From: Vreelandella nanhaiensis
GTDB lineage: Bacteria > Pseudomonadota > Gammaproteobacteria > Pseudomonadales > Halomonadaceae
Assembly (NCBI RefSeq): GCF_003990185.1
Contig: NZ_RZHF01000006.1
Location: 155,027-219,026, forward strand
Reading direction: 5' to 3'
DNA: 64,000 nucleotides
Shown: positions 49,798 through 59,001 of the stretch, piece by piece
Position numbering within the stretch: position 1 is the first letter of the stretch
Layout of the letters: each line of letters starts with the position of its first letter
Program-made: the position numbers and the translations under genes
The notes under the pieces: generated by a model
The model's database searches: none
Seen by the model: only the letters and a program-made list of their open reading frames with translations
What the model was told of the DNA's origin: nothing

Positions 49798-50916
49798 ATG
49801 GCATTTGAAACGCTTTTTCAATCGCTGGAACTGGGCAGCCTGTCTATTCCTAACCGCATTATCATGGCGCCGCTGACCCGCTCGCGCACCCCGGACAGCG
49901 TGCCAGGTAAAATGCAAGAGGCCTACTATGGGCAACGCGCAGGTGCTGGGCTGATCATCAGCGAAGCGACCAATATTTCACCCACCGCTCGCGGTTATGT
50001 GTATACACCAGGTATCTGGACCGATGAGCAGGAAGCTGGCTGGCAAGGCGTCGTGAATGCGGTTCACGCCAAGGGCGGGCGTATTGCCCTGCAGCTATGG
50101 CACGTTGGGCGCGTTTCCCATGAAATGGTTCAACCCAATGGTGAACAGCCGGTCGCACCCAGCGCGCTGAAGGGCGAAGGTGCCCAATGTTTTGTCGAGT
50201 TTGAAGACGGCACGGCAGGCCAGCACCCTACCAGCACGCCCCGCGCGCTTGAAACCGATGAGATTCCCGGCATCGTGGACGACTATCGCCAGGCCGCCAT
50301 CCGCGCCAAGCGTGCCGGTTTCGATATGGTGGAAGTGCACGCTGCCAACGCTTATCTGCTCAACCAGTTTTTGGCAACGGGCACCAACCAGCGCACCGAC
50401 CAATACGGTGGGTCAATCGAGAATCGTGCCCGCTTCCCGCTGGAAGTAGTTGATGCCGTTATCGAGGTATTTGGCGCCGACCGCGTGGGTATTCGCATGA
50501 CGCCCTTTATCGAACTGTTCGGCTTGACCGATGATGAGCCGAAAGAGATGGCCTTCTACATGGCGGAGCAGCTTTCCAAGCGCGGCCTTGCCTACCTGCA
50601 TCTGAACGAGCCCAATTGGGCCGGTGGCGACATTCAATTCCCCAACGGTTTCCGCGAGCAGATGCGCGAGCGCTTTAACGGCTGCCTGATCTACTGCGGT
50701 AACTACGATGCCGAGCATGCCGAGGCCCGTATCAAGGATAAGACAGCGGACGTTATCGCCTTTGGCCGCCCGTATATCGCTAATCCGGACCTGGCCGAGC
50801 GTTTTCGCGTCAACGCGTCGCTCAACGAACCCAACCATGACACCTTCTACGGCGGTGATGAAAAGGGCTACACCGACTATCCGTTCATGGATAACGGGTA
50901 TGACCGCATGGGCTAA
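49798..50916 (+). CDS. nemA: NemA-type flavin alkene reductase (Old Yellow Enzyme family)
   Basis: A 372-residue flavoprotein of the OYE family. Landmarks are NRIIMAPLTRSRTPDSVPG, LQLWHVGRVSH, FDMVEVHAANAYLLNQFL (His and Asn of the active site), TDQYGGSIENRARF and the C-terminal DVIAFGRPYIANPDL. It reduces activated C=C bonds and N-ethylmaleimide using NADPH and FMN. GGAGTTAG precedes the ATG, and a strong terminator follows 34 bases after the stop. It is a single-gene unit. Confidence 0.92.
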   Translation: MAFETLFQSLELGSLSIPNRIIMAPLTRSRTPDSVPGKMQEAYYGQRAGAGLIISEATNISPTARGYVYTPGIWTDEQEAGWQGVVNAVHAKGGRIALQLWHVGRVSHEMVQPNGEQPVAPSALKGEGAQCFVEFEDGTAGQHPTSTPRALETDEIPGIVDDYRQAAIRAKRAGFDMVEVHAANAYLLNQFLATGTNQRTDQYGGSIENRARFPLEVVDAVIEVFGADRVGIRMTPFIELFGLTDDEPKEMAFYMAEQLSKRGLAYLHLNEPNWAGGDIQFPNGFREQMRERFNGCLIYCGNYDAEHAEARIKDKTADVIAFGRPYIANPDLAERFRVNASLNEPNHDTFYGGDEKGYTDYPFMDNGYDRMG

Positions 50917-50950
50917 GCCTAGCTGCCGTTTGGCAGTTTACTGATCGAAA

Positions 50951-50977
50951 AGCACTACTCCGGTAGTGCTTTTTTTG
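50951..50977 (+). terminator. Rho-independent terminator after nemA
   Basis: AGCACTAC, a TCCG loop, its exact inverted copy GTAGTGCT and a run of T form a textbook intrinsic terminator. Confidence 0.92.
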
Positions 50978-51036
50978 TGCTTTGATAAAAGTAAAGACTG
51001 GTAGCCTAGTACGTTGCAAAATGCAGAGATGGTAGG

Positions 51037-51225
51037 TTGCATTCACCAGTAGCGTTTTTAATTTCGCTGGGCCTTATCGGGCTTGCAGCCAGCACGGGCA
51101 TGAAATTTCGCCCGAAAAAAAGGTACTGCAACCTATAAAAGCCTTTTTGGACTCCATCAGATATCGCGTTTCCCATCGCCTGGAGCTTATTGTATCTGCT
51201 GATGGCAATAGCGGCATGCTCCTAG
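51037..51225 (+). pseudogene. tspO: decayed tspO gene (N-terminal part)
   Basis: Read from 51037 in one frame, the translation gives ISLGLIGLAASTGMKFRPKK, then a TAA stop (51136-51138), then KPFWTPSDIAFPIAWSLLYL and LMAIAA, then a TAG stop (51223-51225). This matches the first two helices and the WTPPxWxFPxxWxxLY signature of TspO/MBR porphyrin-binding proteins. Downstream sequence lacks the remaining helices and holds a further stop (51247-51249). It lies in the gap after the nemA terminator. The gene is inactivated by at least two nonsense codons and probably lost its 3' part. Confidence 0.7.
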
Positions 51226-51388
51226 CTATTCTCGGCCGTCGGCAGATAGGCATTACGTTGGCCGATATCGTGCCAGGTAAACGCTCTCGCTGTTGGTGCC
51301 TTACTGGCTGTGGGTGCCGCTGGCATCGAAAGCGGTAGCTCTACGGTAAAGTAACACTGAGTCAAGAATTAAAAAGGATTTTAAGAAT

Positions 51389-51979
51389 ATGGATCGTACG
51401 ACTGCCATTTTAATGTTGGCATTAATATCGTTGGTATTCGGGGGATTAGCGACAGCAATATTCGTCTACATCATTATTCCATGGCGACGGCGGCGAGCAA
51501 AAAATAGAGCGGCTAAATTAGCGCCGCTATCTGCCAGTGTTGTTGAGCCACCCATCGAGACGCCTGTAACAACCCCACCTGCCGCCAAGGTTTCCCAGCA
51601 CTCTTTATTTATCATTTTTGCTGAACCGGGGCAGGCCACCGAGCAAACGCTTACTCAGTGGCTTCAAAAGATCAAGGCCGACTACGATCCGCTTAAAAAA
51701 GTGTTTCTGGTGGCGGGCCAACAGCCTGCTAACCCGATTACGATTGCCAACGCTTTCCTGCCTGGCGAGCTCCCCGATCTGTACAGAAACGAAAGCGCCG
51801 ATGAAGAAATCAAAGGCATCAGCCTGATCGTCAAACCGCCCCTACACAAACGCCGCAATCAACAGATGATTGCCTTTGTGGCACTTGCCAAAGAGGCGGC
51901 AACGCTATTTAACGCCGACGTGCTGGATACCCAGCATCAAAATGCCACGGAAGACACCTACACCCAGATTATCGGCTGA
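51389..51979 (+). CDS. membrane-anchored hypothetical protein, ZipA-like layout
   Basis: A 196-residue protein with one N-terminal membrane helix (about 9-30), a basic juxtamembrane patch (RRRRAKNRAAK), a Pro/Thr-rich linker and a C-terminal domain of about 130 residues. The C-terminal part (IVKPPLHKRRNQQMIAFVALAK, LFNADVLDTQ) has the feel of the ZipA FtsZ-binding fold, and ZipA has the same anchor-linker-domain order. The similarity is faint. A role in division or envelope is a guess. AAGGAT precedes the ATG. Confidence 0.5.
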   Translation: MDRTTAILMLALISLVFGGLATAIFVYIIIPWRRRRAKNRAAKLAPLSASVVEPPIETPVTTPPAAKVSQHSLFIIFAEPGQATEQTLTQWLQKIKADYDPLKKVFLVAGQQPANPITIANAFLPGELPDLYRNESADEEIKGISLIVKPPLHKRRNQQMIAFVALAKEAATLFNADVLDTQHQNATEDTYTQIIG

Positions 51980-51982
51980 GTG

Positions 51983-53569
51983 TTACGCCACCCCTTGGCT
52001 GCGCAGATAGTCATCGTAACTGCCGCTGAAATCGACAATGCCGTCAGGCTGCATATCAATGATGCGTGTGGCCAGACTGGAGACAAACTCGCGGTCGTGG
52101 CTGACAAACAGCAGCGTGCCCGGGTAATTTTCCAGCGCCAGGTTAAGCGCCTCAATGGATTCCATATCCAAGTGGTTAGTTGGCTCGTCCATCAGCAGCA
52201 CGTTGGGGTTAGTGAGCGTTAACTTACCGAATAACATACGCCCCTGCTCGCCTCCGGAAATCACTTTGACTGATTTACCGATGTCGTCACTTGAGAACAG
52301 CATTCGGCCAAGCGCTCCACGCACCACCTGCTCGCCTCCCTGGGTCCACTGCGCCATCCACTCGAACAGCGTGGCATCAACGGCAAAGTCGTCGGCATGA
52401 TCCTGGGCAAACACGCCAAGCTCGGCCGCGTCGGTCCATTTCACTTCGCCTTTATCCGGGCGTAGATCACCCGCCAGCGTTTTCAGCAGGGTCGTCTTGC
52501 CGATGCCGTTGGGGCCGATGATGGCGATACGCTCACCGGCTTCAACCGTCATGGAAAACCGCTCGAACAGCGGCGCGCCGTCGTAGCCCTTGGTAATGGC
52601 ATCAACATTCACCGCGTTACGGTGAATCTTCTTGTTTTGATCAAAGCGGATAAACGGGCTAACACGACTTGAGGGCTTAATGTCTTCAAGCTTGATCTTG
52701 TCGATCTGGCGCGCACGCGAAGTCGCCTGCTTGGCTTTCGAGGCGTTTGCCGAGAAACGGCTGACAAATTGCTGGAGCTCGGCAATCTGGGCTTTTTTCT
52801 TGGCGTTATCGGCATGCTGACGCTCACGTGCAGCGGTAGCCGCCGTCATGTAGTCGTCATAGTTACCCGGGAACAGAGTAATCTCGCCGTAGTCCAGATC
52901 CGCCATGTGGGTGCACACGCTGTTCAGGAAGTGGCGGTCGTGGGAAATGATGATCATGGTGCTGCTGCGCGCGGTCAGGATATCTTCAAGCCAGCGGATG
53001 GTGTTGATATCCAGGTGGTTGGTCGGCTCGTCGAGCAGCAGTACATCAGGGTCGGAAAACAGCGCCTGGGCCAAGAGCACACGCAGTTTCCAGCCTGGGG
53101 CCACTTCACTCATCGGCCCGGTATGCTGCTCGATGGGAATGCCCAGACCCAGCAGAAGCTCACCCGCGCGGGATTCGGCGGTATAGCCATCGAGTTCGGC
53201 AAAGCGTACTTCAAGGTCAGCGACCGCCATGCCGTCCTCTTCGCTCATTTCCGGCAAGCTATAGATGCGTTCGCGCTCAGCGGCCACCTTCCAAAGCTCG
53301 GTATTGCCCATGATCACAGTGTCGATTACTCGCTCATTTTCATAAGCGAACTGATCCTGACGCAGCTTCCCCAGCCGCGTGCTACTATCCAGCATGACCT
53401 GACCCGATGACGGCTCAAGCTCGCCGCCCAGAATCTTCATAAAGGTCGATTTGCCGCAACCGTTGGCGCCAATCAGACCGTAGCGATTGCCGTTATTGAA
53501 TTTGACGGAAACGTTTTCAAACAGGGGCTTGGCCCCGAACTGCATGGTGATATTGGCGGTTGCGATCAA
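51983..53569 (-). CDS. ybiT: ABC-F family ATPase YbiT
   Basis: A 528-residue protein with two ABC ATPase domains and no membrane segments. Walker A loops are [10 protein letters not shown] and [10 protein letters not shown]. Walker B motifs are [11 protein letters not shown] and [11 protein letters not shown]. The first signature motif is the unusual [11 protein letters not shown], which is also seen in E. coli YbiT, and the start [12 protein letters not shown] aligns with E. coli YbiT. ABC-F proteins act on ribosomes in translation. The start codon is TTG at 53569, after AGGG. Confidence 0.9.
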   Translation of the reverse strand: MIATANITMQFGAKPLFENVSVKFNNGNRYGLIGANGCGKSTFMKILGGELEPSSGQVMLDSSTRLGKLRQDQFAYENERVIDTVIMGNTELWKVAAERERIYSLPEMSEEDGMAVADLEVRFAELDGYTAESRAGELLLGLGIPIEQHTGPMSEVAPGWKLRVLLAQALFSDPDVLLLDEPTNHLDINTIRWLEDILTARSSTMIIISHDRHFLNSVCTHMADLDYGEITLFPGNYDDYMTAATAARERQHADNAKKKAQIAELQQFVSRFSANASKAKQATSRARQIDKIKLEDIKPSSRVSPFIRFDQNKKIHRNAVNVDAITKGYDGAPLFERFSMTVEAGERIAIIGPNGIGKTTLLKTLAGDLRPDKGEVKWTDAAELGVFAQDHADDFAVDATLFEWMAQWTQGGEQVVRGALGRMLFSSDDIGKSVKVISGGEQGRMLFGKLTLTNPNVLLMDEPTNHLDMESIEALNLALENYPGTLLFVSHDREFVSSLATRIIDMQPDGIVDFSGSYDDYLRSQGVA

Positions 53570-53652
53570 GATGTGGGCCCTGGTTAGCGTATAAAGTGCG
53601 CGTGCAAAGGCCCGCGATTCTACGCGCTCTTGAGCGTTGTTACACCTATCGC

Positions 53653-54516
53653 CTAGCGTTGCGCATCGCCGGATGCTGGCAGGTCGAGTAGAAAGCGTTC
53701 GTCATCAATCGCTTGGCGTAGCCGGGAATGCAAGATATCAACGACCCCGTCGTGTTCGCCGACGAGTTTCGTGGTTATTACTTTAAGAGTTGAATGGCGC
53801 TTTTCCGCCGCGCGGCAAATCCCATCGATATCACCGCCTTCGCCTGCGTGGCGGCCTGGTGAGAGAAACAGCATGGCCAACACCACCGGCCCAGCATAAA
53901 ACTCTGGATTACCCAGCAGATTTTCCAACAGCGGCTCGTTAAAGCGGTATTCATCGCCCTCACGACGCTCCATGGATGCCGCTGCTACACAGACGACCTC
54001 CTCTTCCAGCAGAACACTCAACTGCCCGGCCAGCCGATTGCGAACGGCCGTTACTTCGGGGATGGGGCTGCCGTGGTCCACCAGGGCAACGCGAGGCCGC
54101 TCACCGGTGAGCTGCTCGCGTACATTATCGGCCAACAGGCGGGCAAGGCGCAGGTCGTTCCCCCCCAGCTCGTCTACCAGGGGCTGAGCTACACGCACGT
54201 TAACGCCTGGAAATTTTGCCTGCAGTGCAACCATCCGTTCGGGTAGGTAGCCGGTCAAGGCTTTGCTCGGGCCAAAAAAGAATGGCACCACGATAATCTC
54301 GGTGGCCCCTTGCTCAGCGCTGCGCTCAGCAGCAGGGCCAAAGGTCAGCGCGGGTGTACCCTCAAGCTGGTCAGCGGGGATTTTATTGGAGTGGAGTAGT
54401 GACGCAGCCTGTACCATTTCACCTGTTTGCTGGCTGAGCGCGGCCGCCACTCGACGTAAATTTAGCGTGGCCGCCGGACGTAATGAGCCGTTATCGACGA
54501 GAAAAATAGCGCGCAT
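53653..54516 (-). CDS. CbiX/SirB-like chelatase family protein
   Basis: A 287-residue protein made of two CbiX-like halves. The first half starts [18 protein letters not shown] and contains [20 protein letters not shown]. The second starts [19 protein letters not shown] with [14 protein letters not shown] near residue 220. Family members insert cobalt, iron or nickel into sirohydrochlorin. The histidine pair (HGS and GRHAGEGGD) that holds the metal occurs in the second half, while the first half reads DNGS in place of DHGS. GGAGCG precedes the ATG. Confidence 0.75.
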   Translation of the reverse strand: MRAIFLVDNGSLRPAATLNLRRVAAALSQQTGEMVQAASLLHSNKIPADQLEGTPALTFGPAAERSAEQGATEIIVVPFFFGPSKALTGYLPERMVALQAKFPGVNVRVAQPLVDELGGNDLRLARLLADNVREQLTGERPRVALVDHGSPIPEVTAVRNRLAGQLSVLLEEEVVCVAAASMERREGDEYRFNEPLLENLLGNPEFYAGPVVLAMLFLSPGRHAGEGGDIDGICRAAEKRHSTLKVITTKLVGEHDGVVDILHSRLRQAIDDERFLLDLPASGDAQR

Positions 54517-54581
54517 GATCGCTCCAGAAGAGTATGCCTTAGCATGTTACCATGGCCTTTTAAGCCACATTTGCCTTGCCC

Positions 54582-55142
54582 ATGTTGATTGATACCACGG
54601 CCATTAACCAGCAGCGTAACCACTTCGATGATAGCGCCGATATCTGGGTCTTCGGGTACGGATCACTGATCTGGAAAGCGGATTTTGCGTATCTGGAAAG
54701 GCGCAGCGCCTACATTACCGGCTGGGAGCGCCGTTTTTGGCAGGGCTCTCACGACCATCGCGGCACGCTAAGCGCCCCAGGCCGGGTGGTCACGCTTACG
54801 CCCGTGGAGGGCGCCATTTGCCACGGCATGGCCTACCGCATTACCCCCGATACTCTCGCCCCGCTGGACCATCGCGAGAAAAATGGCTACCTGCGTGAAA
54901 TCACACCCATGCACTTTGCCGACGGCAGCCAAGCGCAAGGGCTTGTCTATATGGCAACCGAAGATAACCCAGCCTTTTTAGGCCCGGCTCCCCTTGACGC
55001 TATGGCTCTCCAGATTGCCAGTGCCGTTGGGCCTAGCGGCCCGAACCGCGATTATCTGACCAATCTGGCGAGCGCGCTGCGTGATCTGCAGGTCGACGAT
55101 GCGCATATCTTTGCTTTGGAACAGCAGCTACATCGCCTTTAA
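54582..55142 (+). CDS. glutathione-specific gamma-glutamylcyclotransferase (ChaC-like)
   Basis: A 186-residue ChaC-type enzyme. The substrate loop WVFGYGSLIWKADF and the catalytic glutamate in LDHREKNGYLRE are present. It splits glutathione (Cys-Gly plus 5-oxoproline). I use ATG 54582 rather than a TTG two codons earlier; the ribosome-binding sequence is weak. It is divergent from the CbiX-like gene. Confidence 0.85.
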   Translation: MLIDTTAINQQRNHFDDSADIWVFGYGSLIWKADFAYLERRSAYITGWERRFWQGSHDHRGTLSAPGRVVTLTPVEGAICHGMAYRITPDTLAPLDHREKNGYLREITPMHFADGSQAQGLVYMATEDNPAFLGPAPLDAMALQIASAVGPSGPNRDYLTNLASALRDLQVDDAHIFALEQQLHRL

Positions 55143-55158
55143 ACATGCTGGCGGAGTG

Positions 55159-55686
55159 TCACCAGTAGCGTGGGTAGCGACGGTGCCGTGCCAGGTTGTT
55201 GACCAGAATGGCGATTATCAGCATGACCACGCAGCCCATGCCAATAGGCAATAGCGGATACCACCATCCCAATTGATGCACGCTAGTCCCGCCGCCTACA
55301 GCAATCAAGGCTGCCGCCGCGCCCGGTGGGTGTACTGTATGCGTGAGCTGCATCACCAGAATTGACAGAGAAACCGAAAGCGCCATGGAAATCGGTGTTG
55401 CCCCCAAAAGCTGGTAGCAGCCTACGCCTATGCAAGCCGACAGCACGCTGCCAAACAGTACATGGCTGGGTTGGGCAAATGGGCTTTCAGGGGCGGCATA
55501 AATAAGGACGGACGTTGCCCCAAATGAGCCCACAATCAGTAGCTGCTGGGAAAGCCAGAAGGCGCTTAACCAGCAGATGACCGCCATGCCGGTAAAAGCA
55601 CCCACCCAGGACCACACGGCATCTTGCCAGCCTACCCTGTTACGCTGGATCGACTCGCCACGCATTTTGCCAAGATAAGTCTTCAT
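55159..55686 (-). CDS. HPP-family membrane protein
   Basis: A 175-residue protein with four to five hydrophobic segments. The HTVHPPGAAAALIAVGGG block contains the HPP motif that names the family; plant and cyanobacterial relatives transport nitrite. Here the substrate is unknown. I use ATG 55686 rather than a GTG three codons earlier. Confidence 0.8.
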   Translation of the reverse strand: MKTYLGKMRGESIQRNRVGWQDAVWSWVGAFTGMAVICWLSAFWLSQQLLIVGSFGATSVLIYAAPESPFAQPSHVLFGSVLSACIGVGCYQLLGATPISMALSVSLSILVMQLTHTVHPPGAAAALIAVGGGTSVHQLGWWYPLLPIGMGCVVMLIIAILVNNLARHRRYPRYW

Positions 55687-55860
55687 CTCGTTCACTTTGC
55701 ACTAAAGAAGTGCAAAAGAATGGCAAATTGCACCAAATAGGCAAATGATAAATGGTCATAGCGTTATGAATTGGGTTCACGCCTCAGCTACAGGCGTGAA
55801 TTAACACTATAAATACAATTACTTAGCACGCTTAATTATATGCCGCTATTGATAGACTGA

Positions 55861-56154
55861 TTACATAATTAGCCAGGAAAGGATAAATAGCGCCAGCACA
55901 ATTCGGAAAATAGCCCCGAACAGCGCCCCACGTAGTAGTGCTTTTACACCTCCCCACAACAAGCAAAGCCCGATAACCAGCACCAAGATACTGAAAAAAG
56001 AAGCATTGATCCCCAGCGAGCGGCTTAACCCATCGACAAATTCCTCCAATGCGCCGAAGAAGTTGGTAAAAATGGCCAGCAGAAACTCGACCATCGTACG
56101 AATTACATCGCCAATAGTGGCCCCTACCGTGTCAAAAAATCCATTTGTCTGCAT
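55861..56154 (-). CDS. small membrane protein of unknown function
   Basis: A 97-residue protein with an N-terminal amphipathic region and two hydrophobic segments (about residues 52-70 and 75-95). I recognise no family. GAGGGC precedes the ATG. It is divergent from the LysR gene with about 190 bases between. Confidence 0.5.
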   Translation of the reverse strand: MQTNGFFDTVGATIGDVIRTMVEFLLAIFTNFFGALEEFVDGLSRSLGINASFFSILVLVIGLCLLWGGVKALLRGALFGAIFRIVLALFILSWLIM

Positions 56155-56348
56155 GCAAGGCCCTCAGCTCGACAGTCGTGTGGTTTTGCATTGTCGGCTA
56201 AAACACAGCGGTGGGCAAAGCAAATGCTCGGTGCTCTCTTTGCCTACTGGCATCACGTTTTTCTACGCTGTTTGCGCTTTTGACTTGCGTGGTATTTGAT
56301 AAGCTGCTTGGCATATCATTAAATATTTTCCTTTATGGCCATCAGCTT

Positions 56349-57275
56349 ATGCTCAACCAGCGCGCTTTGACGTATCTTAACGAAGTGCTCCGGCGTGGAT
56401 CGCTGCGTCGGGCGGCGGCACATCTGGATGTCGATGCTTCAGCCCTTAGCCGCCAGATCAAAGCGCTGGAGGAGGAACTGAACATAAAGTTGTGTGAGCG
56501 CCACGGGGGTGGCATGCGCGCCACTCAGGCCGGGCAGCTTCTGGTCCACCACTTTCATACCCAGCGGGCTCAGGAAGAGGCCGTGCTGTCGCAGTTGATG
56601 GAGCTTCAGGGGCTGGCGCGCGGAGATGTGCGGATCGCCGTGGGCGAAGGGTTTATCGCCGACTTGATCGCCAAACCTTTAGGCGATTTCATGTCGACGT
56701 TCAGTGGTATCAACGTTGAGATTCGCATGGCCGGCGTTAACGAAGCCATATCCTTGCTGAAAGACCGTGAGGTAGAACTGGGGCTACTTTATGCGCCGCC
56801 CGTTGATCCCGCGCTCGTTTGCCACGTTGAGACCTGCCAGCCGCTGGATCTGATTGTTCCTCCCGGTCATCCCTTATGTGCGCTACACCGTCCCATCAAC
56901 TTGAACGATTTACGCATCTGGCCGCTCGGCCTGATGGATAACCCCTTTGGCATGCGTCAAATGGTCAATATGGTGGCTCAACACGAGCGCATTCATCTTG
57001 AGGCGCGCCTTCATACCAACTCAGTGGCCGTGCTGAAGAATTTTGTGCGCTCAGGGATTGGCGTCACCTTTATGCCCGAGCTCACTATCATCGATGAAAT
57101 CGAACGCCAGGAAATTACCACGCTACCGATGAAGTATTCGCTAATGAATAGCGCACGGGCGCAAATTGTCAGCCTTAAAAGCCAGGAGCTTACCGTAGCT
57201 GCCCACGCCTGCGTTGAGTACTTGCACCAAGGGATGCGTTTCTTTTCTGCCAACGCGCCACGCCTGTTGTCGTAA
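56349..57275 (+). CDS. LysR-family transcriptional regulator
   Basis: A 308-residue regulator with an N-terminal helix-turn-helix (LRRGSLRRAAAHLDVDASALSRQIKALEEEL over about residues 12-45) and a two-lobe effector domain beginning GDVRIAVGEGFIADLI. I drop a 46-codon upstream extension. The ribosome-binding sequence is weak. It sits 122 bases before a TRAP transporter operon on the same strand, which is probably its target. The effector may be the transported solute. Confidence 0.85.
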   Translation: MLNQRALTYLNEVLRRGSLRRAAAHLDVDASALSRQIKALEEELNIKLCERHGGGMRATQAGQLLVHHFHTQRAQEEAVLSQLMELQGLARGDVRIAVGEGFIADLIAKPLGDFMSTFSGINVEIRMAGVNEAISLLKDREVELGLLYAPPVDPALVCHVETCQPLDLIVPPGHPLCALHRPINLNDLRIWPLGLMDNPFGMRQMVNMVAQHERIHLEARLHTNSVAVLKNFVRSGIGVTFMPELTIIDEIERQEITTLPMKYSLMNSARAQIVSLKSQELTVAAHACVEYLHQGMRFFSANAPRLLS

Positions 57276-57397
57276 ATGCAATGCTTTAGGTATTGCATAG
57301 TCAACACCTCAATGCATAGTCTCCTAATGTAATGATAAAAACCATGAGCAGGTGTGCCTTAAAACTGCCCTTTAGAAAAATAAGTCAGGAGATCTTC

Positions 57398-58432
57398 ATG
57401 TTATCGTCTCGTTTTATGCCCAAATTACTTACCGGTGCCTGTCTGGTTGGTTCTGCCCTGGTGGCGGGCAGCGCCTTCGCTGCAACCACCATCAATTTGA
57501 GCTACAACGGTGCACCGGACGCAGAAAAGAACGCAGTCCACGTGTTTGCCACGAACTTAAAAGAGCTGGTTGCCGAAAAGACGGATAACGAAATCGAGTT
57601 ACGTCTTTTCCCCAACAGCATGCTGGGCAGCGAAGAAGACCGCATGGAACAGACCATGAACACGCCCATGCTCAATGTGGCCTCGTTCGCGGGCGTTTCT
57701 CCACTGGTTGCAGAGCTGTTCGTAAGCGCCATTCCGTTTCTGTTTGAAGACTTCGATACAGCGCGCACCTTCTTTGATGAAGGCAAGTACTGGCAGGAAC
57801 TGAGTAATACGCTAAAAGAGCGTGCCGGTGTTGAGATGTTGGCGGTCGTTGAAGAAGGCGGCTTTTTAGCCTTTACCAATAATGAGCGCCCCATCAGCCA
57901 TCCCGATGATTTTGAAGGCCTGCGCTTTCGGGCGATGGACCCAAGCCAGGTAGCGCTATATGAATCCTTCGGTGCGTCCGGCACGCCCATTCCTTGGACC
58001 GAAACCTACATGGCTCTACGTACCGGCGTTGCCAACGGCCAGATGAACCCGCCGATGTATATCGTTCTGGGCAGCCTATATGAAGTGCAGAAGTACCTCA
58101 CGCTTGCCAATATCCAATACTCCAACCAGTTCCTGGTAGGCAATAGCGAGATGATTGCAAGCTGGGATGATGAGCTTCGCGACGCGTTTATGGAAGCGGT
58201 TGCCGAGGCCAACCAAAATGCCCGTGAAACCAACGAATCTCAGGTAGAGTCGCGTATTGACTACCTGGAAGCGCAGGGTATGGAAGTTATTCGCCCCTCC
58301 CACGATGAGCTGGAAGCGTTTCGCAGCATTGGTCAACCCGCCTACCTTGAGTGGCTGGCCGAGCGCGGTATCGAGCAGAAATGGATTGATATGGCGCTTG
58401 ACGATGCTGGCGTGGAAGAGCTGGCTCACTAA
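57398..58432 (+). CDS. TRAP transporter solute-binding protein (DctP family)
   Basis: A 344-residue periplasmic protein with signal peptide MPKLLTGACLVGSALVAGSAFA after a short start. The DctP pattern includes EIELRLFPNSMLGSEEDRMEQ, PDDFEGLRFRAMDPSQVALY and TPIPWTETYMALRTGVANGQ with the binding arginine region. I start at ATG 57398 after AGGAG. It is not closely similar to the first TRAP binding protein. The operon's last gene, a VanX-type dipeptidase, hints at a D-amino-acid or dipeptide substrate. Confidence 0.88.
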   Translation: MLSSRFMPKLLTGACLVGSALVAGSAFAATTINLSYNGAPDAEKNAVHVFATNLKELVAEKTDNEIELRLFPNSMLGSEEDRMEQTMNTPMLNVASFAGVSPLVAELFVSAIPFLFEDFDTARTFFDEGKYWQELSNTLKERAGVEMLAVVEEGGFLAFTNNERPISHPDDFEGLRFRAMDPSQVALYESFGASGTPIPWTETYMALRTGVANGQMNPPMYIVLGSLYEVQKYLTLANIQYSNQFLVGNSEMIASWDDELRDAFMEAVAEANQNARETNESQVESRIDYLEAQGMEVIRPSHDELEAFRSIGQPAYLEWLAERGIEQKWIDMALDDAGVEELAH

Positions 58433-58460
58433 TCAGCCCCTGATTGATGCGCCATCATTA

Positions 58461-58480
58461 GGGCCGATTAACGTCGGCCC
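58461..58480 (+). other. intercistronic hairpin between dctP and dctQ (copy 2)
   Basis: GGGCCGA, a six-base loop and TCGGCCC form a stable stem 28 bases after the binding-protein stop. A TT follows but no true T-run. Position matches that of the hairpin at 6487-6527 in the other TRAP operon. Confidence 0.6.
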
Positions 58481-58509
58481 TTGCCATTCGTGCTTTCGGG
58501 AATACGATC

Positions 58510-59001
58510 ATGCTGACCACCCTTCGCCACCGTCTGCTGGCGATCAGTCGTCCGGTAACCCTTACTCTTGCAGGCCTTTTACTGTCCGTTAATGCGCTCG
58601 CTATTCTTTACGGCGTATTTATGCGCTATATCGCTGGCGGCGCACCTATCTGGACCGATGAGCTGTCACGCTTTTTAATTATTGGCACCGTCATGCTGGC
58701 AGCGGGTGCCGTGTGGTCTGAAGGAGGGCATATGCGCATTGGCCTGCTGGAGCGGCTTTTGCCTGTGCCACTGGCCCGCCTGTTAAACCTATATCAGTGG
58801 CTGCTTACGCTGTTTCTGGCCCTGGGCGGCGCCTGGGTCAGCTATCGCTATGCGCTGTCAGTCAGTATGTTCACCACATCAGGTCTGGGCATCAGCCGCT
58901 CGGTGCCGTTACTTTCACTGCCACTAGGGTTTGCCCTGCTCACCTGGCATGTCCTGCTGTACGGGCCAGCTCCGCTTAAAACCGTGGAGGAAGTCGCATG
59001 A
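58510..59001 (+). CDS. TRAP transporter small permease (DctQ family)
   Basis: A 163-residue protein with four hydrophobic segments and the DctQ signature GVFMRYIAGGAPIWTDELSRF. Later GLGISRSVPLLSLPLGFALL matches the family's final helices. It is coupled to the large permease gene by an ATGA overlap. Confidence 0.87.
   Translation: MLTTLRHRLLAISRPVTLTLAGLLLSVNALAILYGVFMRYIAGGAPIWTDELSRFLIIGTVMLAAGAVWSEGGHMRIGLLERLLPVPLARLLNLYQWLLTLFLALGGAWVSYRYALSVSMFTTSGLGISRSVPLLSLPLGFALLTWHVLLYGPAPLKTVEEVA

Noticed and set aside
51147-51338. A 63-codon plus-strand reading frame
   Set aside because: The similarity to TspO is in a different frame of the same DNA, so this frame is a shadow of a decayed gene.
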